Assembly: GCA_002398485.1 (NCBI GenBank)
Contig: DGYV01000045.1
Location: 28,782-41,372 of the forward strand
DNA: 12,591 nt
Direction: 5' to 3'
Source: Peptococcaceae bacterium UBA4997
GTDB taxonomy: Bacteria > Bacillota > Dehalobacteriia > UBA4068 > UBA4997
Of this stretch, positions 1-5,631 are shown in pieces. The position numbers and the translations under genes were made by a program. The notes below the pieces were generated by a model that had not been told where the DNA came from, did not search any database, and saw nothing but the letters and a program-made list of their open reading frames with translations. The first letter of the stretch is position 1. Each line of letters opens with the position of its first letter.

Positions 1-2
1 CG

Positions 3-503
3 GGTGGAGGAGATATTCACCCTTCTTTTTGGGATGAGGAACCTTTGCATGGTTTGGGTAAGGTGGATATAGAGCGGGATGGCTGGGAAATTGCCCTTTT
101 TAATGCCGCTAAGACCTGCGGCTTGCCCATACTGGGCATATGCAGAGGCATGCAGATCATCAACGTGGCTTGCGGCGGCAGCCTGTGGCAGCAAAACCCC
201 GGTATCAATGCCCATGTGCAAACTTCTTCATATAACCAGGTATGGCATAAGCTTAATATCACAAACCCTGACTTTGCTCTTATGCTGAAAGCCGAACAGG
301 CGTTAGTGAACAGCTGTCATCACCAATGTATACGCAGACTGGGCAGAAATCTGCGGGTGGCTGCCAAGGCCGCAGACGGTATTGTCGAAGCGATATTAGG
401 TGAAAAAAATATTTGGGCAGTGCAGTGGCACCCTGAATATTTATGGCGTGAAGAAGGCATATCAAGGGAGCTGTTCAACTATTTTATCAAGCAGTGTATG
501 TAA
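3..503 (+). CDS. Class I glutamine amidotransferase, peptidase C26 (gamma-glutamyl-GABA hydrolase-like), 5' truncated by window
   Basis: Seen: the reading frame is open from the first complete codon and begins GGGDIHPSFWDEEP, which matches the conserved glycine-rich segment in the middle of peptidase C26 proteins, so the N-terminal part lies outside the window. The nucleophile elbow ILGICRGMQ carries the catalytic Cys at bases 141-143. A SLWQ segment follows, and near the end AVQWHPE supplies the catalytic His and Glu. Family knowledge: these class I amidotransferase-fold enzymes hydrolyse gamma-glutamyl amide bonds; PuuD cleaves gamma-glutamyl-GABA in putrescine breakdown. The substrate cannot be read from sequence and no other puu gene is nearby. 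About 165 residues are present against a usual 230-250. The next gene, an amidohydrolase, follows after 67 bases on the same strand with no terminator seen, so co-transcription is plausible. The protein is probably cytosolic; no membrane segment is visible. Confidence 0.88.
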   Translation, partial: GGGDIHPSFWDEEPLHGLGKVDIERDGWEIALFNAAKTCGLPILGICRGMQIINVACGGSLWQQNPGINAHVQTSSYNQVWHKLNITNPDFALMLKAEQALVNSCHHQCIRRLGRNLRVAAKAADGIVEAILGEKNIWAVQWHPEYLWREEGISRELFNYFIKQCM

Positions 504-570
504 AAAAAGCAGGATTATTGCTGAAAATGGCGAAACAATCTACAGCTTAGCAAATTTGGGAGGGATAAAA

Positions 571-1695
571 ATGCTGGCTATAACCAATGGCCATATCATC
601 ACCATGGAGGGTACGGAATACAATTGCGGTACTTTATTGGTGCGGGATGGTGTTATTCAGCAGGTTGGCGATAATATTGATATACCCGAGCATGCTCAGG
701 TTTATGATATAAAAGGCAAGTACCTGATGCCGGGCATGATAGACAGCCACTGCCACCTTGGCGTGAGCCAGGATCTGCAGTCCCTTGAGGCGGAGCGGGA
801 ATTTATGGATGATTATATTTTGCCCAATTTAAGAGTTATAGATGCCATAAATTCACAGGCTGTAGGTTTTGCCGCCGCCAGAGAAGCGGGCATAACTTCC
901 GTAGCCGTAAGCCCCGGCAGTACTTGTGTGGTAGGAGGGCAAATAGCTGTGGTAAAAACCCTAGCCGGTGTGGTGGATCACATTGTTTTAAGGGAGCCTG
1001 CTGCTTTGAAAATGGCTTTGGGCGAAATTTTCACCTATCGTGGTTTGCACCGTGAGCCAACTACTCAAGCTAGGATGATGGTTACGGCAAGCCTTAGGGA
1101 AGCTTTTGTACGCGCGGAAAATTATGCGCGCGAGGATAAAGATCTTGATTTGAGTATGGATATAATCATTCAGGCCAAAAGAGGCAGGCTGCCCGTATTT
1201 GTGCATGCTCGCAGAGCGGACGATATGATGACGGCCCTGCGTTTAGCCAGGGAATTCAGCCTTGATTTAGTAATAGTACATGGCAATGAATGTGAAAATA
1301 TAGCCAATTATTTAGTGAATTACGAAGTACCCGTGGTCATAAGCCCTATAAGCTACAATAAGGCGGATGATCCCGAAAGCATCGATTGGTCCAATTTAGC
1401 TCGTTTGGAGGCAAGTGGCCTGAAAATAGCTTTTTGCACTGATTACCCCATCATGCCTATTGGCAGCCTGCGTGGTTTTGCCGTTAAGGCGCATGAGGCA
1501 GGGTTTTCCAGAGAGGCGTCTTTGGCCGCTATTACCATCAATGGTGCCTCTATACTGGATGTGGATGATGAAGTTGGCAGCCTTGCGGAAGAAAAAGAGG
1601 CTGATTTTGTGATTTTAGACGGCGACCCTTTAAAAGCGGAAAGTAAAGTGCTGGAAGTTTGGATAAAAGGGCATAGGGTTTTTGAAAGGGAATGA
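571..1695 (+). CDS. Metal-dependent amidohydrolase (imidazolonepropionase-related family)
   Basis: Start chosen at the ATG at 571 because GGGAGGG lies six bases upstream and the protein then begins with the typical small beta-sandwich strand MLAITNGHI; the frame is open further upstream without a good start. The product has 374 residues. Seen: the metal-binding HxH motif in GMIDSHCHLG (His60, His62), further likely metal ligands His212 (VFVHARR) and His237 (IVHGNE), and the catalytic Asp291 in FCTDYP. The C-terminus (ADFVILDGDP, then VWIKGHRVFE) is the usual closing sandwich of the amidohydrolase superfamily. Family knowledge: such enzymes hydrolyse cyclic amide or amidine bonds in a TIM barrel with one or two divalent metals. 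The substrate is unknown: no hut genes are adjacent, so HutI itself is unlikely. It sits downstream of a glutaminase-like hydrolase, which hints at amide or peptide salvage (inference). Confidence 0.85.
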   Translation: MLAITNGHIITMEGTEYNCGTLLVRDGVIQQVGDNIDIPEHAQVYDIKGKYLMPGMIDSHCHLGVSQDLQSLEAEREFMDDYILPNLRVIDAINSQAVGFAAAREAGITSVAVSPGSTCVVGGQIAVVKTLAGVVDHIVLREPAALKMALGEIFTYRGLHREPTTQARMMVTASLREAFVRAENYAREDKDLDLSMDIIIQAKRGRLPVFVHARRADDMMTALRLAREFSLDLVIVHGNECENIANYLVNYEVPVVISPISYNKADDPESIDWSNLARLEASGLKIAFCTDYPIMPIGSLRGFAVKAHEAGFSREASLAAITINGASILDVDDEVGSLAEEKEADFVILDGDPLKAESKVLEVWIKGHRVFERE

Positions 1696-1738
1696 TCAAA
1701 GCCTAGAAAAGAGGGTGGATTTTAGCAAATATTAAAAA

Positions 1739-1767
1739 TTGCGTAAAGCTGTAGCAAGTGCTATAAT
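1739..1767 (+). promoter_or_regulatory. Candidate sigma-A promoter for the tsaE-tsaB-rimI-tsaD operon
   Basis: TTGCGT at 1739-1744 is followed after exactly 17 bases by a consensus TATAAT at 1762-1767. The -35 element matches only three of six consensus bases, but the -10 and the spacing are ideal. Transcription would begin near 1774 and leave a leader of about 45 bases before tsaE, which has GGAGG at 1809-1813. Both elements are embedded in the upstream terminator hairpin. Confidence 0.55.
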
Positions 1768-1787
1768 ATAATGGCTACAGCTTTTTT
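1745..1787 (+). terminator. Rho-independent terminator after the amidohydrolase
   Basis: An 11-bp perfect stem (1745-1755 with 1774-1784, core GCTGTAGC/GCTACAGC) has an 18-base loop and ends in six T residues (1782-1787). It lies about 50 bases after the amidohydrolase stop codon. The large A/T-rich loop contains the -10 box of a candidate promoter, so terminator and promoter overlap. Confidence 0.75.
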
Positions 1788-1819
1788 GTCTTGAGCTTTA
1801 ATATAGATGGAGGAACATT

Positions 1820-2308
1820 ATGTGGAAAATTACCAGCCATGCTCCTGTGGAAACGCTGGAACTGGGCAGGATACTTGGCGCCTCTGCGCCCGCTGGCACG
1901 GTTTTTGCCTTGCGTGGTGATTTGGGGGCAGGCAAAACGCTTTTTGCCAAGGGCTTGGCTATGGGGCTTGAAATCCCGGATTATGTAAGCAGCCCCACCT
2001 TTACTATTGTCAATGAGTATTTGGAAGGTGAAATACCTTTTTATCATATGGATATTTATAGAGTGAACCATGAAGAGGAATTACTGGAAATAGGAGTTGA
2101 GGAGTATTTTCAGGAAGGCGGCATAGTTGCTGTGGAATGGCCTGATATTTTGGGTGGAATATTACCTAAGGAGCATATAAATATAAACTTTGCCAAAGAA
2201 TACGATGAAGAGGGCAATGAGTGGCGGGAAATTACTATAGATGCCGCAATTGACGATAGTTCTTGGTTGGAGGAGGTCCTTTATACCTATGCGCATACTA
2301 TCCATTGA
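1820..2308 (+). CDS. tsaE: tRNA t6A biosynthesis ATPase TsaE
   Basis: The 162-residue protein is slightly longer than the usual 150. Start ATG at 1820 follows a GGAGG site (GATGGAGGAACATT). Seen: P-loop GDLGAGKT at residues 33-40, the switch-like SSPTFTIVNEY around 57-67, the Asp in HMDIYR (Asp78), and VEWPDI at 105-110 with the conserved Glu-Trp pair. These are the hallmark motifs of the TsaE (YjeE) family. Known role: TsaE is a small P-loop ATPase that docks on the TsaB-TsaD heterodimer and drives the cycle in which threonylcarbamoyl is moved from threonylcarbamoyl-AMP to A37 of ANN-decoding tRNAs. The gene opens an operon with tsaB, rimI and tsaD. tsaC, which makes the intermediate, is not in this window. 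Its end overlaps tsaB by 20 bases, suggesting translational coupling. Confidence 0.96.
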   Translation: MWKITSHAPVETLELGRILGASAPAGTVFALRGDLGAGKTLFAKGLAMGLEIPDYVSSPTFTIVNEYLEGEIPFYHMDIYRVNHEEELLEIGVEEYFQEGGIVAVEWPDILGGILPKEHININFAKEYDEEGNEWREITIDAAIDDSSWLEEVLYTYAHTIH

Positions 2309-2984
2309 TACCGCAACCAAAGTAATGGGAGTGGCTCTGGCTGATGATAACAAGCTTATCGGCGAGGCCTGCCTTAATGTGGGTAAAACCCATTCACAAA
2401 GGCTTTTGCCGCTTTTAGCTGCGCTTTTGGAGAATGCGGAATTGGACCCTTCACAAATAGATGCCGTGGCCGTAACCAGCGGTCCGGGTTCTTTTACGGG
2501 GTTAAGGATAGGCATAGCCACGGCCAAGGCCTTGGCTAAAGCCTGGCAAAGGCCCGTTATACCTGTTTGTACTTTAGATGCTTTGGCCTATAATGCCAGG
2601 CACTTGTCTGAATATATTTGCCCTGTTTTGGATGCCAGAAAAAGCCAGCTTTACAGTGCTCTATATAACAGCGAAGCCTCAAGGCTTGAAAATCCTTGTG
2701 CGGTTACTGTCGCGGAATTGGCGGCAAGTTTGCAGCATAAAGGGGGTAGGGTGCTGTTCTTGGGAGATGGCGCGGAAGCGGCTTTTCCTTTTTTTAAAGA
2801 GGCCTTGGCTGAACGGGCTTTGCTTATGCCCAAAGCAAGACGTTTGTTTATTGCGTCATCTGTTGCGGAACTTGCGCTTAAAGAGGCTAAGGCAGGTAAT
2901 TTTATGATGCCCGAACAGCTAAAGGCTTTTTATTTGCGTGCTTCCGAGGCAGAGGTAAAAAAAAAGGTTTTAATAGGAAAATAA
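2289..2984 (+). CDS. tsaB: tRNA t6A biosynthesis scaffold TsaB
   Basis: Start placed at ATG 2289 (MRILSIDTATKVMGVAL), since GGAGGAGGT at 2269-2277 lies 11 bases upstream inside tsaE. This overlaps tsaE by 20 bases and gives 231 residues, the normal family length. Seen: the N-terminal ASKHA-fold strand LSIDTA, and the signature VTSGPGSFTGLRIG with the following helix ATAKALAKAW, which is diagnostic of TsaB (YeaZ). Known role: TsaB is a catalytically inactive paralogue of TsaD; it dimerises with TsaD through its N-terminal lobe and is required for t6A37 formation. The C-terminal half is less conserved, as usual in this family. It is followed by rimI after 12 bases, and the rimI ribosome binding site overlaps the tsaB stop region. 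Confidence 0.95.
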   Translation: MRILSIDTATKVMGVALADDNKLIGEACLNVGKTHSQRLLPLLAALLENAELDPSQIDAVAVTSGPGSFTGLRIGIATAKALAKAWQRPVIPVCTLDALAYNARHLSEYICPVLDARKSQLYSALYNSEASRLENPCAVTVAELAASLQHKGGRVLFLGDGAEAAFPFFKEALAERALLMPKARRLFIASSVAELALKEAKAGNFMMPEQLKAFYLRASEAEVKKKVLIGK

Positions 2985-2996
2985 CGGAGATAAACA

Positions 2997-3482
2997 ATGT
3001 ATGAAGAAAACGGTATTATCATTTTACAGGAATATAATATAGATGCTTATATAGATGATATGATAGCAATTGAAAATGCCTCTTTTGCCCGCCCTTGGAG
3101 CCGTAAGGCTTATTTGGAGGAAGCTAAAAGGAATGAGCTGGCTCATTATACGGGGTATTTTGAAAATAACAGGCTTTTAGGTTATGGCGGCTTTTGGCTG
3201 ATTTTGGATGAGGGCCATATTTCCAATATTGCCGTACATCCAAGTTACAGGGGTAGGGGCATAGGCAGGCAAATAGTACAGGCTTTGACTTTGCTGTGCC
3301 TTGCTGTAGGCGGTAAGCGCATGACTTTGGAGGTTCGTGTTTCCAATACTGCTGCTATTTACTTATATGAGCAAATAGGCTTTAAGAGCGTGGGCATCCG
3401 TAAGGGCTTTTACACAGATAATAATGAGGATGCCTATATAATGTGGTTGGGCCTATCTGATATGGTTTTAGGAGAGAACTAA
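2997..3482 (+). CDS. rimI: Ribosomal protein S18 alanine N-acetyltransferase RimI
   Basis: The 161-residue GNAT-fold protein starts at ATG 2997, six bases after CGGAGA. Seen: ISNIAVHPSYRGRGIGRQ (residues 75-92), where RGRGIG (85-90) is the pyrophosphate-binding loop for acetyl-CoA; LEVRVSNTAAIYLYEQIGF (111-129), holding the conserved Glu112, Asn117 and Tyr124; and the RimI-type ending RKGFYTDNNEDAYIMWL. Known role: RimI acetylates the N-terminal alanine of ribosomal protein S18. In many bacteria its gene sits between tsaB and tsaD, as here. The N-terminal extension of about 10 residues before the GNAT core is mildly longer than E. coli RimI (148 residues). It ends one base before the tsaD start codon, so the four genes read as one operon. 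Confidence 0.92.
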   Translation: MYEENGIIILQEYNIDAYIDDMIAIENASFARPWSRKAYLEEAKRNELAHYTGYFENNRLLGYGGFWLILDEGHISNIAVHPSYRGRGIGRQIVQALTLLCLAVGGKRMTLEVRVSNTAAIYLYEQIGFKSVGIRKGFYTDNNEDAYIMWLGLSDMVLGEN

Positions 3483-3483
3483 A

Positions 3484-4497
3484 ATGACTATAAAAATATT
3501 GGCCATAGAAAGCAGTTGTGATGAAACAGCCGCTGCCATTGTGGGTGAGGGGTTCAATGTTTATGCCAATGTGATAGCATCCCAAATAGCTGTGCACCAG
3601 CCTTATGGTGGTGTAGTTCCGGAAATTGCCAGCCGCCATCACTTGGATGCCATAGTGCCTGTAGTGGAGCAGGCCTTGGCTGATGCAGATATTAAGCTTG
3701 AAGATATTGATGCCATAGCGGTAACGCAGGGGCCCGGTCTTATTGGTTCTTTGCTGGTAGGAGTTTCTTATGCTAAGGCTTTGGCATATGCTGCCAAAAA
3801 GCCGCTTATTGCGGTACATCATTTGGAAGGGCATATGCTGGCCTCCTTTTTGGAGCATAAAGATTTGACCTTTCCTTTTTTGGCTTTGGTGGTTTCAGGC
3901 AGCCATAGTGGTTTGGTTTTGGCGGAGGATTTCGGTAGATACAGGGCCTTAGGGCAAAGCCGTGATGATGCGGCGGGCGAGGCCTTTGATAAAATAGCTC
4001 GTGCTTTGGGTTTGCCTTATCCCGGTGGCCCTTCTATTCAAGTGGCCGCCAAAGCGGGTAAGGTTATTTATGACTTTCCGCGGGCCTTGCTTAAAGGAAC
4101 ATATGATTTTAGCTTCAGCGGTTTGAAATCCGCTGTACTTAATTTTTTGAACCATGCCCAAATGAAGGGTGAAAGCTATAGGGTGGAGGATGTAGCTGCC
4201 TCAGCCCAGGAAGCTATTGTGGATATTTTAGCCAAAAAAGCAGCCGCCGCCGCGGCTGAGCTTGGTTTAGATACTATAGTGCTGGCAGGCGGTGTTGCCG
4301 CCAATGAAGCTCTGCGTGCCAAAATAAAGGTATATGCGCCAAAGCAAAAGCTGGTTTACCCTTCTTTAATTTTTTGTACAGATAATGCCGCTATGATTGG
4401 TGCGGCTGCTTTACCTAAATATGCCAAAGAAGATTTTGCCACGCTTTCTTTAAATGCGGTGGCTAATTTTCCTATCAATAAACTTTTTTCCGAATAA
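3484..4497 (+). CDS. tsaD: tRNA N6-adenosine threonylcarbamoyltransferase TsaD
   Basis: The 337-residue length is typical. ATG 3484 is preceded by AGGAGAG overlapping the end of rimI. Seen: ILAIESSCDETAAAIV at the N-terminus, the metal-binding His pair in HLEGH (His113, His117), FDKIARALGLPYPGGP (168-183) and CTDNAAMIG with the third metal ligand Asp300. Known role: with TsaB and TsaE it transfers the threonylcarbamoyl group to A37 of tRNAs reading ANN codons, which is important for decoding accuracy. One oddity: the usually invariant SGGHT loop reads SGSHS here (Ser140 for Gly, Ser142 for Thr), although the His itself is kept. This is the last gene of the operon. No strong terminator follows directly; the first good hairpin with a T tract is about 200 bases downstream. 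Confidence 0.97.
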   Translation: MTIKILAIESSCDETAAAIVGEGFNVYANVIASQIAVHQPYGGVVPEIASRHHLDAIVPVVEQALADADIKLEDIDAIAVTQGPGLIGSLLVGVSYAKALAYAAKKPLIAVHHLEGHMLASFLEHKDLTFPFLALVVSGSHSGLVLAEDFGRYRALGQSRDDAAGEAFDKIARALGLPYPGGPSIQVAAKAGKVIYDFPRALLKGTYDFSFSGLKSAVLNFLNHAQMKGESYRVEDVAASAQEAIVDILAKKAAAAAAELGLDTIVLAGGVAANEALRAKIKVYAPKQKLVYPSLIFCTDNAAMIGAAALPKYAKEDFATLSLNAVANFPINKLFSE

Positions 4498-4544
4498 AAA
4501 GTGTTTTCCTGATAATGGAAAATGATAATTTCCCCAATTATTAT

Positions 4545-4574
4545 TGTGGATAGTGTGGATAAAGTTGTTGATAA
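4545..4574 (+). promoter_or_regulatory. Cluster of DnaA-box-like 9-mers
   Basis: Read as the reverse complement of the box TTATCCACA, three 9-mers lie in 30 bases: TGTGGATAG (4545-4553, one mismatch), TGTGGATAA (4554-4562, perfect, directly abutting the first) and TGTTGATAA (4566-4574, one mismatch). All are in the same orientation. A further one-mismatch box, TGTGGAAAA, lies at 5560-5568 before the histidine kinase. Function is inferred only: DnaA-responsive regulation or a DnaA-titration site. dnaA and dnaN are not nearby, so this is unlikely to be the main origin. Confidence 0.5.
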
Positions 4575-4617
4575 CTTGATAAATCGGGGTTTTCAGCTCT
4601 TTTAAACAGGGGGAAAA

Positions 4618-4780
4618 GTCTTTATTTGAGAATAAATACTGATTACGAAAGCCCACTTTAGAGGTTTGGCTGAAATAGAGCCTTGCTGTAAGCGGCTTCC
4701 CACGTTTCCGTTAAGCGGAAAAGGAATGCTTTTTTAGTATATCAGTACTTGATATATACAAACTTATACAGCAGTAAGAC
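4618..4780 (+). ncRNA. Candidate structured RNA or leader upstream of fau
   Basis: This accounts for most of the 308-base gap between tsaD and fau. Seen in order: hairpin 4621-4636 (TTTATT/AATAAA, four-base loop), hairpin 4668-4682 (GGCT/AGCC), compound hairpin 4691-4730 with T tract, and hairpin 4738-4756 (TATATCA/TGATATA, five-base loop). A longer-range pairing TGCTGTA (4684-4690) with TACAGCA (4767-4773) would enclose the last two hairpins, and GTCTT (4618-4622) can pair with AAGAC (4776-4780) around the whole. A 6S RNA gene often precedes fau (ygfA) in Proteobacteria, but I do not see the long bulged rod of 6S RNA and do not assign that identity. It could be a 3' end of the tsa transcript, a leader of fau, or an independent RNA. 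Confidence 0.3.
4691..4735 (+). terminator. Compound hairpin with T6 tract between tsaD and fau
   Basis: The stem is built from AGC/GCT (4691-4693 with 4728-4730), TTCC/GGAA (4697-4700 with 4723-4726) and TTTCCG/CGGAAA (4705-4710 with 4716-4721), with a TTAAG loop, and runs into six T (4730-4735). It could terminate the tsa operon after a long 3' untranslated stretch, or act as an attenuator in a fau leader. Confidence 0.5.
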
Positions 4781-4805
4781 ATTACATTAAAGATTGAGGT
4801 GTGTT

Positions 4806-5384
4806 ATGGAAACCAAAAAAGAATTAAGGAACAAGTATCTGCAAATAAGAAATGAAATGTCATATGAGCAGGTTTTGGCAAAAAGTAGACAAATCGTGGC
4901 ACATTTGCTTTTATACAAGCCGCTTACTTATGCCAGAAACGTGATGACCTATATGCCTAAGGGCAACGAGGCGGATTTAGTGGCTTTAAGCCTGCAAATG
5001 TGGGAAAGCGACATGAAAGTATTGATACCTGCTTGCACCGACAAATACGGCAGTATGGAGGCCGCTGTGTTAAAACAGGAAGAATTGTTTGCCTTAAAGC
5101 AAGATGATTTTGGCATTTGGGTTCCCGAAAACCCCGAATTTACAGCGCCTGAAGCTATCGATGTGCTTTTGGTGCCCGGCCTTGCTTTCGATAAACAGGG
5201 GTATCGTTTAGGTTTTGGCGGTGGTTATTACGACCGTTACTTAAACAGGGTAAGAACCAATGCTTTTACCATAGGTATAGGCTTTGATTGCCAGCTTACG
5301 GAGGCTTTGCCAAGAGAAGCCTTCGACAAAAAACTCTGTGCTTTGTGCACGGAAAGTGGGATTATCGAGATAGCAGATAAATAA
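4806..5384 (+). CDS. fau: 5-formyltetrahydrofolate cyclo-ligase
   Basis: Start chosen at ATG 4806 (METKKELRNKYLQIR), five bases after GAGGTG; a TTG twelve bases upstream is in frame but has no better site. The product has 192 residues, the usual length. Seen: the N-terminal KKELR..YLQIRNEMS helix, YMPKGNEADL (49-58), and the family signature LLVPGLAFDKQGYRLGFGGG followed by YYDRYL (121-146), which forms the ATP- and folate-binding region. Known role: it converts 5-formyltetrahydrofolate to 5,10-methenyltetrahydrofolate with ATP, recycling a stored or inhibitory folate in the cytosol; also called YgfA or MTHFS. It stands alone between two long gaps, so it probably has its own control region, perhaps in the structured stretch upstream. 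Its last codons fall in a 20-bp imperfect tandem repeat that continues past the stop codon. Confidence 0.93.
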   Translation: METKKELRNKYLQIRNEMSYEQVLAKSRQIVAHLLLYKPLTYARNVMTYMPKGNEADLVALSLQMWESDMKVLIPACTDKYGSMEAAVLKQEELFALKQDDFGIWVPENPEFTAPEAIDVLLVPGLAFDKQGYRLGFGGGYYDRYLNRVRTNAFTIGIGFDCQLTEALPREAFDKKLCALCTESGIIEIADK

Positions 5385-5409
5385 TCGAGATATATATTAA
5401 ATAATCGAG
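5364..5409. repeat. Imperfect 20-bp tandem repeat spanning the fau stop codon
   Basis: ATCGAG occurs at 5364-5369, 5384-5389 and 5404-5409, exactly 20 bases apart. The first two full units (5364-5383 and 5384-5403) match at 15 of 20 positions; the third unit decays after ATCGAG. The stop codon TAA (5382-5384) lies at the unit boundary, so this is probably a local duplication at the gene end. Confidence 0.6.
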
Positions 5410-5476
5410 GTGTGGTAAGTTAGGGGAAAACTTTAAAATAATATCAACTTTTTATTGCCAATGCTGACATTTAACG

Positions 5477-5497
5477 ACACCAAAGAAGTGTTTTTTT
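5477..5497 (+). terminator. Weak candidate terminator between fau and the histidine kinase
   Basis: A short ACAC/GTGT stem (5477-5480 with 5488-5491) with a seven-base loop runs into seven T (5491-5497). The 4-bp stem is weak, so this is tentative. The rest of the 247-base gap (5385-5631) holds A/T-rich sequence, a one-mismatch DnaA box at 5560-5568 and the kinase ribosome binding site; no RNA gene was recognised in it. Confidence 0.25.
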
Positions 5498-5631
5498 ACA
5501 CAATATTCTGTATTTTTGACGATGGGGAGGGTTTTTTTGTTGAAAACCTGGGGAAAGTTTGTGGAAAAATAAAAAGGAAATAAATGGTAAAAAGAGAATT
5601 ATTACCTAATTCTTTTAGTGGAGGGGAGATC

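Noticed and set aside
400..570. Longer N-terminus for the amidohydrolase
   Set aside because: The extension overlaps the upstream hydrolase gene and has no ribosome binding site, while ATG 571 has a strong one and matches the family start.
4504..4522. Terminator directly after tsaD (TTTTCC/GGAAAA hairpin)
   Set aside because: The 6-bp stem is not followed by a T tract, so it is unlikely to terminate transcription.
4660..4685. preQ1-type riboswitch suggested by AGAGGTT
   Set aside because: The matching downstream C-rich and A-rich pairing segments are missing.
4613..4785. 6S RNA (ssrS) upstream of fau
   Set aside because: Position and size fit, but I see a row of separate hairpins and not the long bulged rod with a central bubble, so the name is not supported.
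4498..4800. Chromosomal replication origin
   Set aside because: DnaA boxes are present, but dnaA, dnaN or other origin-linked genes are absent and gene direction does not switch here.
5584..5631. Upstream ATG for the histidine kinase
   Set aside because: It would add 16 residues without conserved sequence; GGAGGGGAG before 5632 points to the later start.
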